Assembly: GCA_016705335.1 (NCBI GenBank)
Contig: JADIYN010000008.1
Coordinates: 62,001 to 126,000, forward strand
Direction: 5' to 3'
DNA length: 64,000 nt
DNA from: Draconibacterium sp.
GTDB lineage: Bacteria; Bacteroidota; Bacteroidia; Bacteroidales; Prolixibacteraceae
The notes below the pieces were generated by a model. It did no database searches. It was not told where the DNA came from and worked only from the letters and a program-made list of their open reading frames with translations. Position 1 is the first letter of the stretch, and each line of letters starts with the position of its first letter. Positions 28,073-37,101 of this stretch are shown here, in pieces. A program made the translations under genes and the position numbers.

Positions 28073-29767
28073 ATGAAAACCAAGTTTTACACATTTTTTT
28101 TAACCATGCTGTCATTTTTGTTTTGCAGCAACATTTTAATTGCAGACGAAAAAAATGATGATTTAAATAAAGAACAATTAGCAACTGCTGAATTTCAGAC
28201 TTTACAAATTGTGACTTCTCCCGATTTGGTTGACCTAACAAACGAATGGCTGGTCGGATACAGGAATTTGAATCCGGAACAAAAAATCACATTGAGTTCC
28301 CAAACAGAAGCAAGTACTTTAAATGACGGTATTTTATATTTGTTTTCAAGTAATAATCCAGAATTACCAAATGAAAATCAGGCCTGGAAAATGGTTGTTG
28401 GGCATGATTTAATTGTTCCGGTTACAAGCATAAATAACCCAAACTTAAATGAAATCTATAAAAGAGGTTTTACATCCGAAGAATTTGCCCGATTTCTTAC
28501 CGGAGAAATAAACTTTCCGGCTTTTTTCGACGGTGCTGAAAATACCCAGGTTCAATGTTACATTATTAATAATCAGAATGTAATAAATAGAGTTGCCGAT
28601 TTTACGCATACAGAAAAAGAATTGGTCGCTGCTAAAAAAGTTAATTCCGCAACAGATTTGATTTCACAAATTCAACAAAACAAAAATGCAATTGGTTTTT
28701 GTACACTTACTGAAGTCTTAAATCAGGAAAAAAATGGATTTGCTGAACAAATCAGCATCATCCCCATTGACAAAAATAAAAACGGGCGAATAGACAGTTT
28801 CGAAAATATATATGCAAATCCCGGAACACTTACAAAAGGTGCCTGGATTGGAAAATATCCACTGGAACTGACAGGCAGTATATATGCACTTTCAACTGTT
28901 AAACCAACAAATCAGACCGCTTTGGATTTTATGACTTATTTAACAATTGAAGGTCAGGGCAAAATCAAAACGTCAGGGTTCAGCATACTTTCAAGTGCCG
29001 AAAAAACAGCAAATATAATTGCTTTGGCAACTGCTGTAGATTCATCAGCACCGGCAAGTAAAGTTTCAATTTCAAATTTGGGATGGGTACTGATTTTTGT
29101 TGCACTTGGTGTTATATTGTTGATTTTTGTGTTTTTCGGTTTTAAATACAGCAACCATGAACTAATTGAAAGCGAAAATATTGAAATGACCCAGGCATTT
29201 AGTGAGAATTCAATTTCAGCACCCCGGGGATTATTTTACGATAAAACACACACCTGGGCATTTATGGAACATGATGGGCTGGTAAAAATTGGGATTGATG
29301 ATTTTTTGAAACATGTTGTTGGTAATATAACCCAACTTAAAATGAAAGTTCCGGGCGAAAAGGTACGTAAGGGAGAGAAAATAGTGACGATTATCCGCGA
29401 CGGAAAACAACTCAACCTTTATTCTCCGGTTACAGGTTTTATCAGACAGCAAAATGAGTCACTGTCATCAAAACCTTCAAAAATAAACGATTCTGCTTTT
29501 ACCGACAATTGGGTTTACCAGATTGAACCGGCAAACTGGACAAGAGAAGTGAACTTTATGTTTATGATTGATAAATACAAGGAATGGATGAAAGATGAAT
29601 TTGCCAGACTGAGGGATTTTATGGCAAACTCGGCAAACTCAAATCAGCTTGTTTATCAGCACGTTGTTTTGCAGGACGGAGGAGAACTCAGGGATAATAT
29701 TCTGGCAGATCTTGGTCCTGAAGTTTGGGAAGATTTTCAAACCAAATTTATTGACACAGCGAAATAA
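28073..29767 (+). CDS. PstS-like periplasmic domain fused to membrane-anchored GcvH-like domain
   Basis: Protein of 564 residues and unusual architecture. A signal peptide (about 1-24) is followed by a PstS-type solute-binding domain (about 45-310). This includes an EF-hand-like loop, DKNKNGRIDSFE, near 240. One membrane helix (about 340-362, GWVLIFVALGVILLIFVFFG) leads to a cytoplasmic GcvH/lipoyl-like domain (about 385-475). The GcvH likeness lies in HTWAFMEHDGLVKIGIDD and LYSPVTGFI. The lipoyl-lysine hairpin reads IIRDGKQLNLY, with Lys one residue closer to the conserved Tyr than in canonical GcvH. The C-terminal tail (VVLQDGGELRDN) recurs in the protein at 31915. It is first in the redox operon. 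No pst transporter genes are present. Confidence 0.85.
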   Translation: MKTKFYTFFLTMLSFLFCSNILIADEKNDDLNKEQLATAEFQTLQIVTSPDLVDLTNEWLVGYRNLNPEQKITLSSQTEASTLNDGILYLFSSNNPELPNENQAWKMVVGHDLIVPVTSINNPNLNEIYKRGFTSEEFARFLTGEINFPAFFDGAENTQVQCYIINNQNVINRVADFTHTEKELVAAKKVNSATDLISQIQQNKNAIGFCTLTEVLNQEKNGFAEQISIIPIDKNKNGRIDSFENIYANPGTLTKGAWIGKYPLELTGSIYALSTVKPTNQTALDFMTYLTIEGQGKIKTSGFSILSSAEKTANIIALATAVDSSAPASKVSISNLGWVLIFVALGVILLIFVFFGFKYSNHELIESENIEMTQAFSENSISAPRGLFYDKTHTWAFMEHDGLVKIGIDDFLKHVVGNITQLKMKVPGEKVRKGEKIVTIIRDGKQLNLYSPVTGFIRQQNESLSSKPSKINDSAFTDNWVYQIEPANWTREVNFMFMIDKYKEWMKDEFARLRDFMANSANSNQLVYQHVVLQDGGELRDNILADLGPEVWEDFQTKFIDTAK

Positions 29768-29813
29768 AATTCAACATAAAAAACCATCTAAAAACCATTT
29801 AAAAATTAAAGTT

Positions 29814-30674
29814 GTGAGTATTAATCGACGTGATTTCTTTAAAACCATCGGAGTTACAGGCATGACCATTATTGGTGTAAACGCCTTAGGAGCTCCCGAA
29901 GCTGGAGAAAATGAACCCGAATTTCATGGAATATTGTATGATTCAAATATTTGTGTGGGTTGTCTGACCTGTGAATCAGCATGCGCCGAAGCCCATGGAC
30001 TACCGGTTCCTACTGACGAACTTGTAGCCGGAAAACTTCGCAAAACAAGCGAAACCCAGCGATGTGCCATAAATGCAATAAGCACCGAAAATGGTGAAAT
30101 TTACGTGCGGAACCAGTGCATGCACTGCAATGAACCTGCCTGTGCTGCAGCCTGCCTCACGCAAGCCATGTACAAAACAAAGGAAGGGCCTGTAATTTGG
30201 CGCGAAGACAAATGTATGGGTTGCCGCTACTGCATGGTTTCATGCCCTTTTGATGTACCAAAATTTGAATACCACAGCGCAAACCCGAAAATTCAAAAGT
30301 GCGATATGTGTTATGACCGTATTATAAAAGGCGAGAAACCCGTGTGTGTTGAAGCTTGTGGCGGTGCATTGTTTTACGGAACCCGCCGTGAAATTATAGC
30401 TGAAGCACGAAAAAGAATTGCCGAAAACCCTGAACTTTATGTTGACAAAATTTATGGCGAAACTGTAGCCGGCGGCACCGGATATTTATATCTCTCGCCA
30501 GTGCCACACGAACAACTTGGGTTCGACAAAAGAATACAAAATTCCTCGTACCCCGCTTTAACAAAGGGATTCCTGTATGCAGTTCCTTCAGTTTTTGTTC
30601 TTGTGCCTACTTTACTCCTCGGCATTCACAAAGCAACCAAATCTAAACAAACCAAAGAAGAAGATCATGAATAG
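29814..30674 (+). CDS. Tat-exported HybA-like four-cluster ferredoxin
   Basis: Electron-transfer subunit of 286 residues. I start it at GTG 29814 because this begins a Tat signal (INRRDFFKTIG). Four Fe-S cysteine groups follow: CVGCLTCESAC, CMHCNEPACAAAC, CMGCRYCMVSC and CDMCYDR...CVEAC. A C-terminal hydrophobic anchor (LTKGFLYAVPSVFVLVPTLLLG) is as in HybA. It lies 46 bp after the fusion gene and its stop overlaps the next ATG (8-bp overlap), so it is translationally coupled to the NrfD-like gene. HybA/NrfC-type proteins pass electrons to a quinone-reactive membrane partner. The expected catalytic partner is absent. Confidence 0.9.
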   Translation: MSINRRDFFKTIGVTGMTIIGVNALGAPEAGENEPEFHGILYDSNICVGCLTCESACAEAHGLPVPTDELVAGKLRKTSETQRCAINAISTENGEIYVRNQCMHCNEPACAAACLTQAMYKTKEGPVIWREDKCMGCRYCMVSCPFDVPKFEYHSANPKIQKCDMCYDRIIKGEKPVCVEACGGALFYGTRREIIAEARKRIAENPELYVDKIYGETVAGGTGYLYLSPVPHEQLGFDKRIQNSSYPALTKGFLYAVPSVFVLVPTLLLGIHKATKSKQTKEEDHE

Positions 30675-31895
30675 TCAGTCAATTTCAATATCGAATGAAA
30701 AAAAGGGCCAGTCAACCTGGCGGTTTTTAATGAACGAGTTAAAACCCCGTGGAAAATGGCTCACCTGGTTCAACGTAATTTCAATTCCAACAATAATTGT
30801 CGGAATCATCCTCATTGTTATCCGTTTTATTTATGGGATTGGCGCTGTTACAAATCTAACACAGGAAGTTCCGTGGGGGCTTTGGATTGGTTTGATGTGG
30901 TAACCGGAGTCGCATTTGCTGGTGGCGCATACATTTAACCTTTTTGGTTTACATTTTGAACTTGAAAAATACAAACCAATTGTCAGGGTAACAGTTTTGA
31001 ACGGTTTTTTGGCATATCTTTTTATGCCGGTGCGCTTTGCTCGACCTCGGCCATCCATGGAATATTATTAATCCAATAATCCGGGAACAATTTCGGGGCA
31101 AATTCGGTTTTGTTTCTTGTGGCCTGGCATTTCCTGCTTTACATGCTGGCTGAGTTGCTTGAGTTTTCACCGGCAATTGCCGAGTGGCTTGGTGCACGAA
31201 AAGCAAGAAAAATCCTTTCGGGTATGACTTTAGCCGCAGTAATATTCGGAATTACTTTGTCAACATTGCATCAGTCGGGTCTGGGAGCTCTTTATTTAAT
31301 GGCAAAAGTGAAAATTCACCCCCTTTGGTATTCAGAGTTTATCCCAGTGCTTTTTCTTGTTTCGAGTGTTTTTGCCGGTCTCTCGATGGTAATTTTCGAA
31401 GGATCAATAAGCCATAAAGTTTTTTCGGGCCAAATCAGTAAGAAAAACCACCACGCGCACAATGGAATTCTTCACGGATTATCGGGAATTTGCGCATTTG
31501 CCATGTTTGCATACCTCTTTTTGCAAATTCTGAATTTTATCCACAACAAAAACTGGGCTTACTTAAACTCACCGATGGGGTATTGGTTTTTATTCGAAAT
31601 GATTGGATTTGTGCTTTTACCGATGCTTCTTTACTTTTACAGTTACCGTAAAACCAACATTTTAACCATTCGTATTGCCGCAATAATAACAATGTTGGGC
31701 ATTATTCTGAATCGCTTAAACATATCAGTAATCGGGTTTCGATGGGATGCCGCCGTTCACTATGTTTCTTCGTGGATGGAATTCGTTGTTACACTAACAA
31801 TTATTTTTATTGAAATCTGGATTTTCAGATGGATAATTAACAGAATGCCAGTACTGAGAGAATCGCCCGATTGGGCAAAAGACGATAAACATTAA
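30667..31895 (+). CDS. NrfD/HybB-like integral membrane subunit (several frameshifts)
   Basis: Polytopic quinone-interacting protein of roughly 409 residues. Segments in three frames join into one NrfD-family sequence: PWGLWIG, then DVVTGVAFAGGAY, LNGFLAYLFYAGA, the conserved DLGxPWNIINPI region, SVLFLVAWHFLLYMLAELLEFSP and later helices up to RMPVLRESP. At least four indels lie between 30890 and 31110. The 3' two-thirds, from about 31110, is open. The start ATG overlaps the ferredoxin stop. With the preceding HybA-like protein it forms a typical ferredoxin-NrfD membrane pair that exchanges electrons with the quinone pool. Confidence 0.82.
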
Positions 31896-31914
31896 TCAAT
31901 TAAAATAAAACATT

Positions 31915-32623
31915 ATGGAAGGATACACTTACACCAACATTTTTGAAACGAAAGGGATTGAATACCTTGTTATTATTGCATTCTTTGCAATCCTTGTTCC
32001 TTTTTGGCTGATACTAAACAGAAAAACAAAAGTATCAAAGCTGGTTTCCAGAACTTCCGGAATAATTTCAATCAATTCAATCCGAATTCCTCAGGGTATT
32101 TTTTTTAGTAAAAATCATACCTGGGCTCATCTTGAAACAAACGGCGATGCAAAAGTAGGCATCGATGACTTGCTTATGCATATTACGGGAAATGTAAGAA
32201 TTGATAACATTAAAAATCCGGGAGAGTTTATTAAAAAGGTGATTTAATGACAAGGATCATCCACAATGGTAAAAAACTAAATGTTTTTTCACCGGTTTCG
32301 GGAGAAATTACGGCTACCAATTCAATGATAATTGACAATCCTGAACAAATAAAAGATGATCCGCTCCGGCAGTTATGGATTTATAACATAAAACCAACTA
32401 ACTGAAAGCTGAAACAAATTCCTACTATCTGGCTGATGAGGCAACAGTCTGGATGTTACAGGAATTGGCAAGAATTAAAGATTTTCTGTCGGCAGCAGTT
32501 TCCAAATATATTCCTGAATCAACCGGAATAGTATTACAGGATGGTGGAGAATTGATGGATCAACCACTTGCCGAAATGCCGGAAGAAGTATGGAACGATT
32601 TTCAAGATGAATTTTTATCCTGA
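31915..32623 (+). CDS. Membrane-anchored GcvH-like protein (two frameshifts)
   Basis: About 236 residues merged. A membrane helix (about 17-35, YLVIIAFFAILVPFWLILN) precedes a GcvH/lipoyl-like domain with FFSKNHTWAHLETNGDAKVGIDD, then after a shift near 32240 IIHNGKKLNVFSPVSGEI. A second shift near 32400 leads to a tail (VLQDGGELMDQPLAEMPEEVW) nearly the same as in the 564-residue fusion. It is therefore the fusion minus the solute-binding domain. The hairpin lysine again lies one residue nearer the aromatic residue than in canonical GcvH. It lies 19 bp behind the NrfD gene. A strong terminator follows. Confidence 0.8.
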
Positions 32624-32664
32624 TATGATTTAATATCCAAATGTTTTTCAAACAAACAATGTAT

Positions 32665-32703
32665 TTGATGCGATGTGCAAAACACATCGCATCAACTTTT
32701 TTA
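32665..32703 (+). terminator. Strong terminator
   Basis: TTGATGCGATGTG pairs perfectly with CACATCGCATCAA (13 bp), followed by a C and seven T residues. It separates the redox genes from the two-component genes, so the latter probably have their own promoter. Confidence 0.85.
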
Positions 32704-32819
32704 TAGCACATTTGCCAAATAATAATTTTCAATGAATGTTTGTAAAACATAGCTAAACAATGGCGTTAATAATCAATTTAAACTAATTTTATCCCCTAAA
32801 TCAACTTAAGCTTTTTCTC

Positions 32820-34489
32820 ATGTTTTGGTCGAAAAAAAATAACAGAAAAAACCGGATAGTTTCACCAATTGTTAGCCGATATGTAAAATTCCGATCGTCA
32901 ATTTATGGGCGTGTTGTTTTTATTTTCACGCTTTCTTCTGTATTTCTTTTTGTTTCTTTTGGTGTTGTATTTCGCTCAGTAAATGAAAATTACATAAAAT
33001 CGGTTATTAGCGAAAATGGCAACAACATTGGGCTTCTTGTTGAAAGTGCGCTTTACAAAGCAATGCTTGAAAATAACCAATCCAGCCTTCAGGAAATTCT
33101 GGATCAGATAAATTCAATGTCGGGGATTGACAATGTAAGCATGTACGACAAAAACAATAACCTTGCATACACTTCTATTTTAAACGAATCAACAAATCAC
33201 AGCGACCCCGATTGCATAAGTTGCCACGCTGATTTGAATGAAATGTTTTCGCCCGATGAAAAATCATACCGCATTGTTGATGCAAACAGCGAATGTGTGA
33301 TGAACCCCAAAAACGGAAACGTCAGAAATTTGCTTATTAAGTCGCCCATTTTAAACAACCCGTCCTGTTCAACAACCGATTGCCACGCCCACAAACCAAA
33401 CGAAAAAGTACTGGGTTCGTTAATCATAAAAATGCCTTTGCAGGGACTTGACAAAGCACTCACAGAATCGACCACCGATTATTTTTTGCTGGCATCGATA
33501 CTCACAGTTTTTCTCATCCTGTTTTTGATTTTATTCACAAATAAAAAATAAAAACACCGCTGAATGAATTAATTAAAGCCAGCGAGGCAGTTGCCCGGGG
33601 CGATAAAAGCAAACGTCTGCCTGTAAAACATAATCAACTTTCTGATATGCGTTTGGTTTCAGTAGCTTTTAACGAAATGCTCGACAACCTGCAAACCGCA
33701 ACTTTGGAACTTGAAAACTGGTCGCAGCAACTGGAATATAAAGTGCAAAAAAAGTCGGAGGAACTGGGGCAGGTACAAAACGAACTAATCAACATCGAAC
33801 GCATTGCATCACTCGGAAAATTATCCTTGTCGGTAGCCCACGAAATCAATAATCCACTTTCGGGTATTTTGATTTATACAAAACTGATTCATAAACAATT
33901 GAGCAATCAGAATTTAGATCAGGATAAAATAAACAACATGTTGAAAAACTTAAAACTGATTGAAAGTGAAACCAAGCGTTGCGGAGATATTGTAAAAGGA
34001 TTGCTTGATTTTTCGAGAAAAGGACAGGATGGCTTTGAACAAAAACATGTTGACGAAATATTGAGGGATACTTTTGATTTGCTTGAACATACAATGAAAA
34101 TTAAAGAAATTCATTTTATTTCTGATTTGTCGGCAAAAAAAGATCTTATCTCATGCAGCCCCAACCAAATTAAACAAACCTGCCTCGCAATTATTGTGAA
34201 CGCCACCGAAGCTGTTGGAGAAAACGGAGAAATCACTCTGAGGACTGTAAATCCTGACGAAACCCAAATCAGGATTGAAATTACAGACAACGGAGTTGGA
34301 ATTGCCGAAGAAGACATTCCGCATATTTTTGAACCATTTTTTTCGACAAAAACAAAAACCAGCGGGATTGGCCTCGGATTGTCTATTGTCCACGGGATAA
34401 TACAGAGCCACAACGGGAAAGTAGAAGTAAAGTCGAAACGTGGAACCGGGACCACCATTTCTATAATTTTACCATTAATACAGAAATAA
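32820..34489 (+). CDS. Histidine kinase with c-heme-type sensor domain (one frameshift)
   Basis: About 556 residues merged. A first membrane helix (about 35-58) is followed by a periplasmic sensor (about 60-215) with CISCH (classical CxxCH) and CSTTDCHAHK (CX4CH). A second helix (about 220-240), a HAMP domain (PLNELIKASEAVARGDKSKR), the H-box SVAHEINNPLSGILIY and an ATPase domain (DNGVGIAEEDIP, GIGLGLSIVHG) complete it. The frame is lost in an A-run near 33545. The heme motifs point to a redox, O2 or NO sensor. The NtrC-type regulator follows after 12 bp, so the pair is a dedicated system and probably controls the redox genes. Confidence 0.87.
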
Positions 34490-34501
34490 TATTTTATAAC
34501 C

Positions 34502-35839
34502 ATGCCTAAAAAATTTCAATACTAATCGTTGACGATGAAAGCTCTGTCAGGGATTCGTTATACAACTGGTTTATCGAAGACGGATACCATGTTGATGTTG
34601 CTGAAGATGCAAAAAAAGCGCTGATGATCCTTGAATCGGAAAGCTTTGATATTGTCCTGACCGATATTAAAATGCCCGGGATGGACGGATTGCAAATGCT
34701 TTCGCGGATAAAAGCGATAAAAAAAGAAACGATTGTAATAATGATGACAGCATTTGCAACAGTTGAAACTGCTGTGCAGGCTTTAAAAGACGGCGCTTTC
34801 GATTATGTTACAAAACCTTTTGATCCTGATGATTTGTCGCACCTCATCAGAAATGCCACAAAACAAATTTCGTTGATGGAAGAAAACGAAATACTGAAGG
34901 AGAAAGTGGTTTCACTCGAAAATGTAGAAGATATAATCGGAGAAAGTGTGGCCATTCAAAATGTGCTGCGCGAAATTGAAAGTGTGGCACAATCAAATGC
35001 ATCGGTTATAATTACAGGCGAAAGCGGAACAGGTAAAGAGCTTGTTGCCCGCGCAATTCATGCCAATTCGCCACGTAAATTTTTTCCGCTGGTGAGTGTA
35101 CATTGCGGCGCTTTGTCTGAAAGTTTGCTCGAAAGCGAACTGTTTGGCCACGAAAAAGGCGCGTTTACAGGAGCAATTTACAACCGCAAAGGCAGGTTTG
35201 AAATGGCTGACAACGGCACCATTTTCCTTGACGAAATTGCTACAATTTCTTCGAAAATGCAGATTGAACTGTTACGTGTTTTGGAATCGAAATGCTTTGT
35301 TCGGGTTGGTGGAAATAAAGAGATAAAATCGGATTTCAGGGTGATTTGTGCAACCAACCGCGACCTGAAAACAATGGTTGAGAATGGCGCTTTCAGGGAA
35401 GATTTGTATTACAGGTTGAATGTTGTAAATATCAATGTGCCGCCGTTGCGCGAGCGGATTAACGATATTCCGCTTCTATCAGCATATTTCATAAAAAAAT
35501 ATTGCACAACCATGAACCGGCCTGTAATGACAATTGAACCTGCCGCTTTAAAACGCCTCGAACATTTCCCGTTCCCCGGTAATATCCGCGAATTGGAAAA
35601 CATGATTGAGCGGGCAATTGTGGTTGGAAACGGAAAAAATCACGCTCAAAGATTTGCCAATCGGGAAAACTGATTCAACTCCGGCATTTGAAAGCCTGGG
35701 CGATATTGAAAAAACCCATGTTTTGCAAATTCTTAATAAATACGACTGGAATATTTCGGCAACTGCAAAAGCCTTAAAAGTTGACCGTGTTACCCTTTAT
35801 AATAAAATCAAAAAATACAACCTGAAACAAACAAATTAG
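34502..35839 (+). CDS. NtrC-type sigma-54 response regulator (two frameshifts)
   Basis: About 446 residues merged. The receiver domain (about 5-120) has LIVDDESSVRDS and the phosphoacceptor in VLTDIKMPGMDG. The AAA+ domain has Walker A GESGTGKE, ELFGHEKGAFTGA (the sigma-54 contact loop) and Walker B FLDEI. The Fis-type helix-turn-helix (NISATAKALKVDRVTLYNKI) ends it. The frame is shifted at 34510-34520 (an A missing from the start region) and near 35635. It is therefore a sigma-54-dependent activator, presumably driven by the heme-sensing kinase. A sigma-54 promoter could not be identified with confidence in the 27.7-28.1 kb gap. Confidence 0.88.
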
Positions 35840-35848
35840 GTCGGGTAG

Positions 35849-36382
35849 ATGAAACCGGAAAAAATCAAAATCATCTCTTTTGGCTATTTTGAGAAGAAAT
35901 ATCTCAGAGAAATCCTTGATGAAATAGAACATGAATTTTCTATTCCGGTAGTTCTCCGTGAAGGTCATTTGGATTTAAGCGAGTTTTTCGACCCCGCACG
36001 AAAACAGTATGATGCAAATAAACTATTAAAGGAAATTGAGACAAACTTTGCTCCTGAAAGAAAAAAAACCCTTGGTATATTTAATGTTGATCTTTTTATC
36101 CCCATTTTAACTTTTATTTACGGACAGGCTTTTTTAAACGGGCGCTGCGGAATTGCATCGGCTTACCGGCTGACAAACGAACGTTACGGATTAAAACCCG
36201 ATGAAACAGTTTTTACAGATCGTTTGCGCAAAGAAATTATTCATGAATTGGGCCACACATTTGGTTTGTACCATTGCATCAACCCAACCTGTGTAATGCG
36301 GTCGAGCACCTACGTTGAAGATATCGATCAGAAAGACTGGCGGTTTTGTGCAAAGTGCAGGAAGGAACTGGGGGTGGAATGA
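35849..36382 (+). CDS. Archaemetzincin-family zinc metalloprotease
   Basis: Protein of 177 residues with the zinc-binding signature HELGHTFGLYHC (HExxHxxGxxH followed by Cys). The C-terminal second metal site is also visible (CINPTCVMRSS and CAKC). Length and motifs match archaemetzincins of archaea, some bacteria and animals (AMZ). The gene starts 9 bp after the response regulator stop, in the same direction, so it is probably co-transcribed with the kinase/regulator pair. A processing or turnover role for a redox-module component is possible, but only inference. Cassette-like DNA begins directly after its stop. Confidence 0.88.
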   Translation: MKPEKIKIISFGYFEKKYLREILDEIEHEFSIPVVLREGHLDLSEFFDPARKQYDANKLLKEIETNFAPERKKTLGIFNVDLFIPILTFIYGQAFLNGRCGIASAYRLTNERYGLKPDETVFTDRLRKEIIHELGHTFGLYHCINPTCVMRSSTYVEDIDQKDWRFCAKCRKELGVE

Positions 36383-36385
36383 TTT

Positions 36386-36519
36386 GCTGTTAACGTTGGC
36401 GGTATGAAATCGTTGTGGATTGCGGGCGATTTCCTGTCAAGCCGAAAAGCTGCCCGAGCGGAAAGATGCCCACCGAAAACCACTGCTGCCGGACTTGACG
36501 GGTAGCTGAAGTTATGGGC
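36386..36519 (-). other. attC-like segment after the CdiI-like gene
   Basis: GC-richer gap of about 134 bp. On the minus strand it begins GCCCATAAC (36519-36511) and ends ...AACGTTAACAGC. It contains an inverted repeat with one extra base: GTCAAGCCG at 36436-36444 and CGGACTTGAC at 36490-36499. A bulged inner stem between GTT/AAC ends is what integron attC sites look like. There is no covariance-model support from me. Confidence 0.4.
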
Positions 36520-36530
36520 TGCCTTTCGTT

Positions 36531-36942
36531 TCATTGTCTATGTTTGCATTTGTCAAAGTTGGAAAGGTCAAATTTCTTGTCCACAATTTCATTTCTTCTA
36601 TTTTTTATTAAGTCGTTTAAACTCAACCAATATACTTTGTTATTATCCCAAAACTCTGTCCGAATTGAAAGAACTTTTTTTAAAAGGTCACCTTCAAAAA
36701 AGTCACCTTCTGCAAATAGGTCAACGGACAATGTCTCAAATGCCAAAGGAACTAAATAGTCCAAGCTGAATTGCTGTCCAATCATTAACCGCAAGTCTTC
36801 CGTTGTGAACTTGTCTAATGGAATTTTCCGCAATTCAATTGTCCTAGCAACAAGTCTACTAACATTGTCTGGCTGTTTCCACTCATCCTTTTCCAGATTG
36901 GTCAGCGTCTTTTGTTTCCAAATTATTCTCAAGTTTTATCAT
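36531..36942 (-). CDS. CdiI-like contact-dependent inhibition immunity protein (one frameshift)
   Basis: Small cytoplasmic protein, about 137 residues when started at ATG 36942 (MIKLENNLETK) with one shift near 36910. The core KIPLDKFTTEDLRLMIGQQ, then LDYLVPLAFETL and AEGDFFEGDLLKKVL, matches a family annotated as contact-dependent growth inhibition immunity proteins. No CdiA, Rhs or other toxin gene is near it, so it is an orphan immunity gene. It is flanked by GTTATGGGC/GCCCATAAC, 9-bp inverted termini, and lies alone on its strand, as expected for a mobile single-gene cassette. Confidence 0.75.
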
Positions 36943-36966
36943 TGTCAATGTCGCAAAATTAAGGTT

Positions 36967-37101
36967 GCCCATAACGGTCACTTGTATGTGGTCGGGCGGG
37001 ATTTCTGGAAGAAACCGTGTCAGACCCGCAGAAAGGAACGCACAGGTCTGACTTGTCAGACCGCTAAAACCCAACCTGCCATATTACAATTTGTTAACCA
37101 C
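36967..37101 (-). other. attC-like segment between the CdiI-like and NTR-like genes
   Basis: About 135 bp. On the minus strand it begins GTGGTTAAC (37101-37093, in the last codons of the NTR-like gene) and ends at CCGTTATGGGC (36975-36967). Inside, GGTCTGAC and GTCAGACC recur as inverted repeats. The region is richer in G+C than its neighbours. Confidence 0.4.

Noticed and set aside
28073..29767. A true pstS phosphate-binding protein of a Pst transporter
   Set aside because: The protein is membrane-tethered and fused to a GcvH-like domain. No pstCAB genes accompany it.
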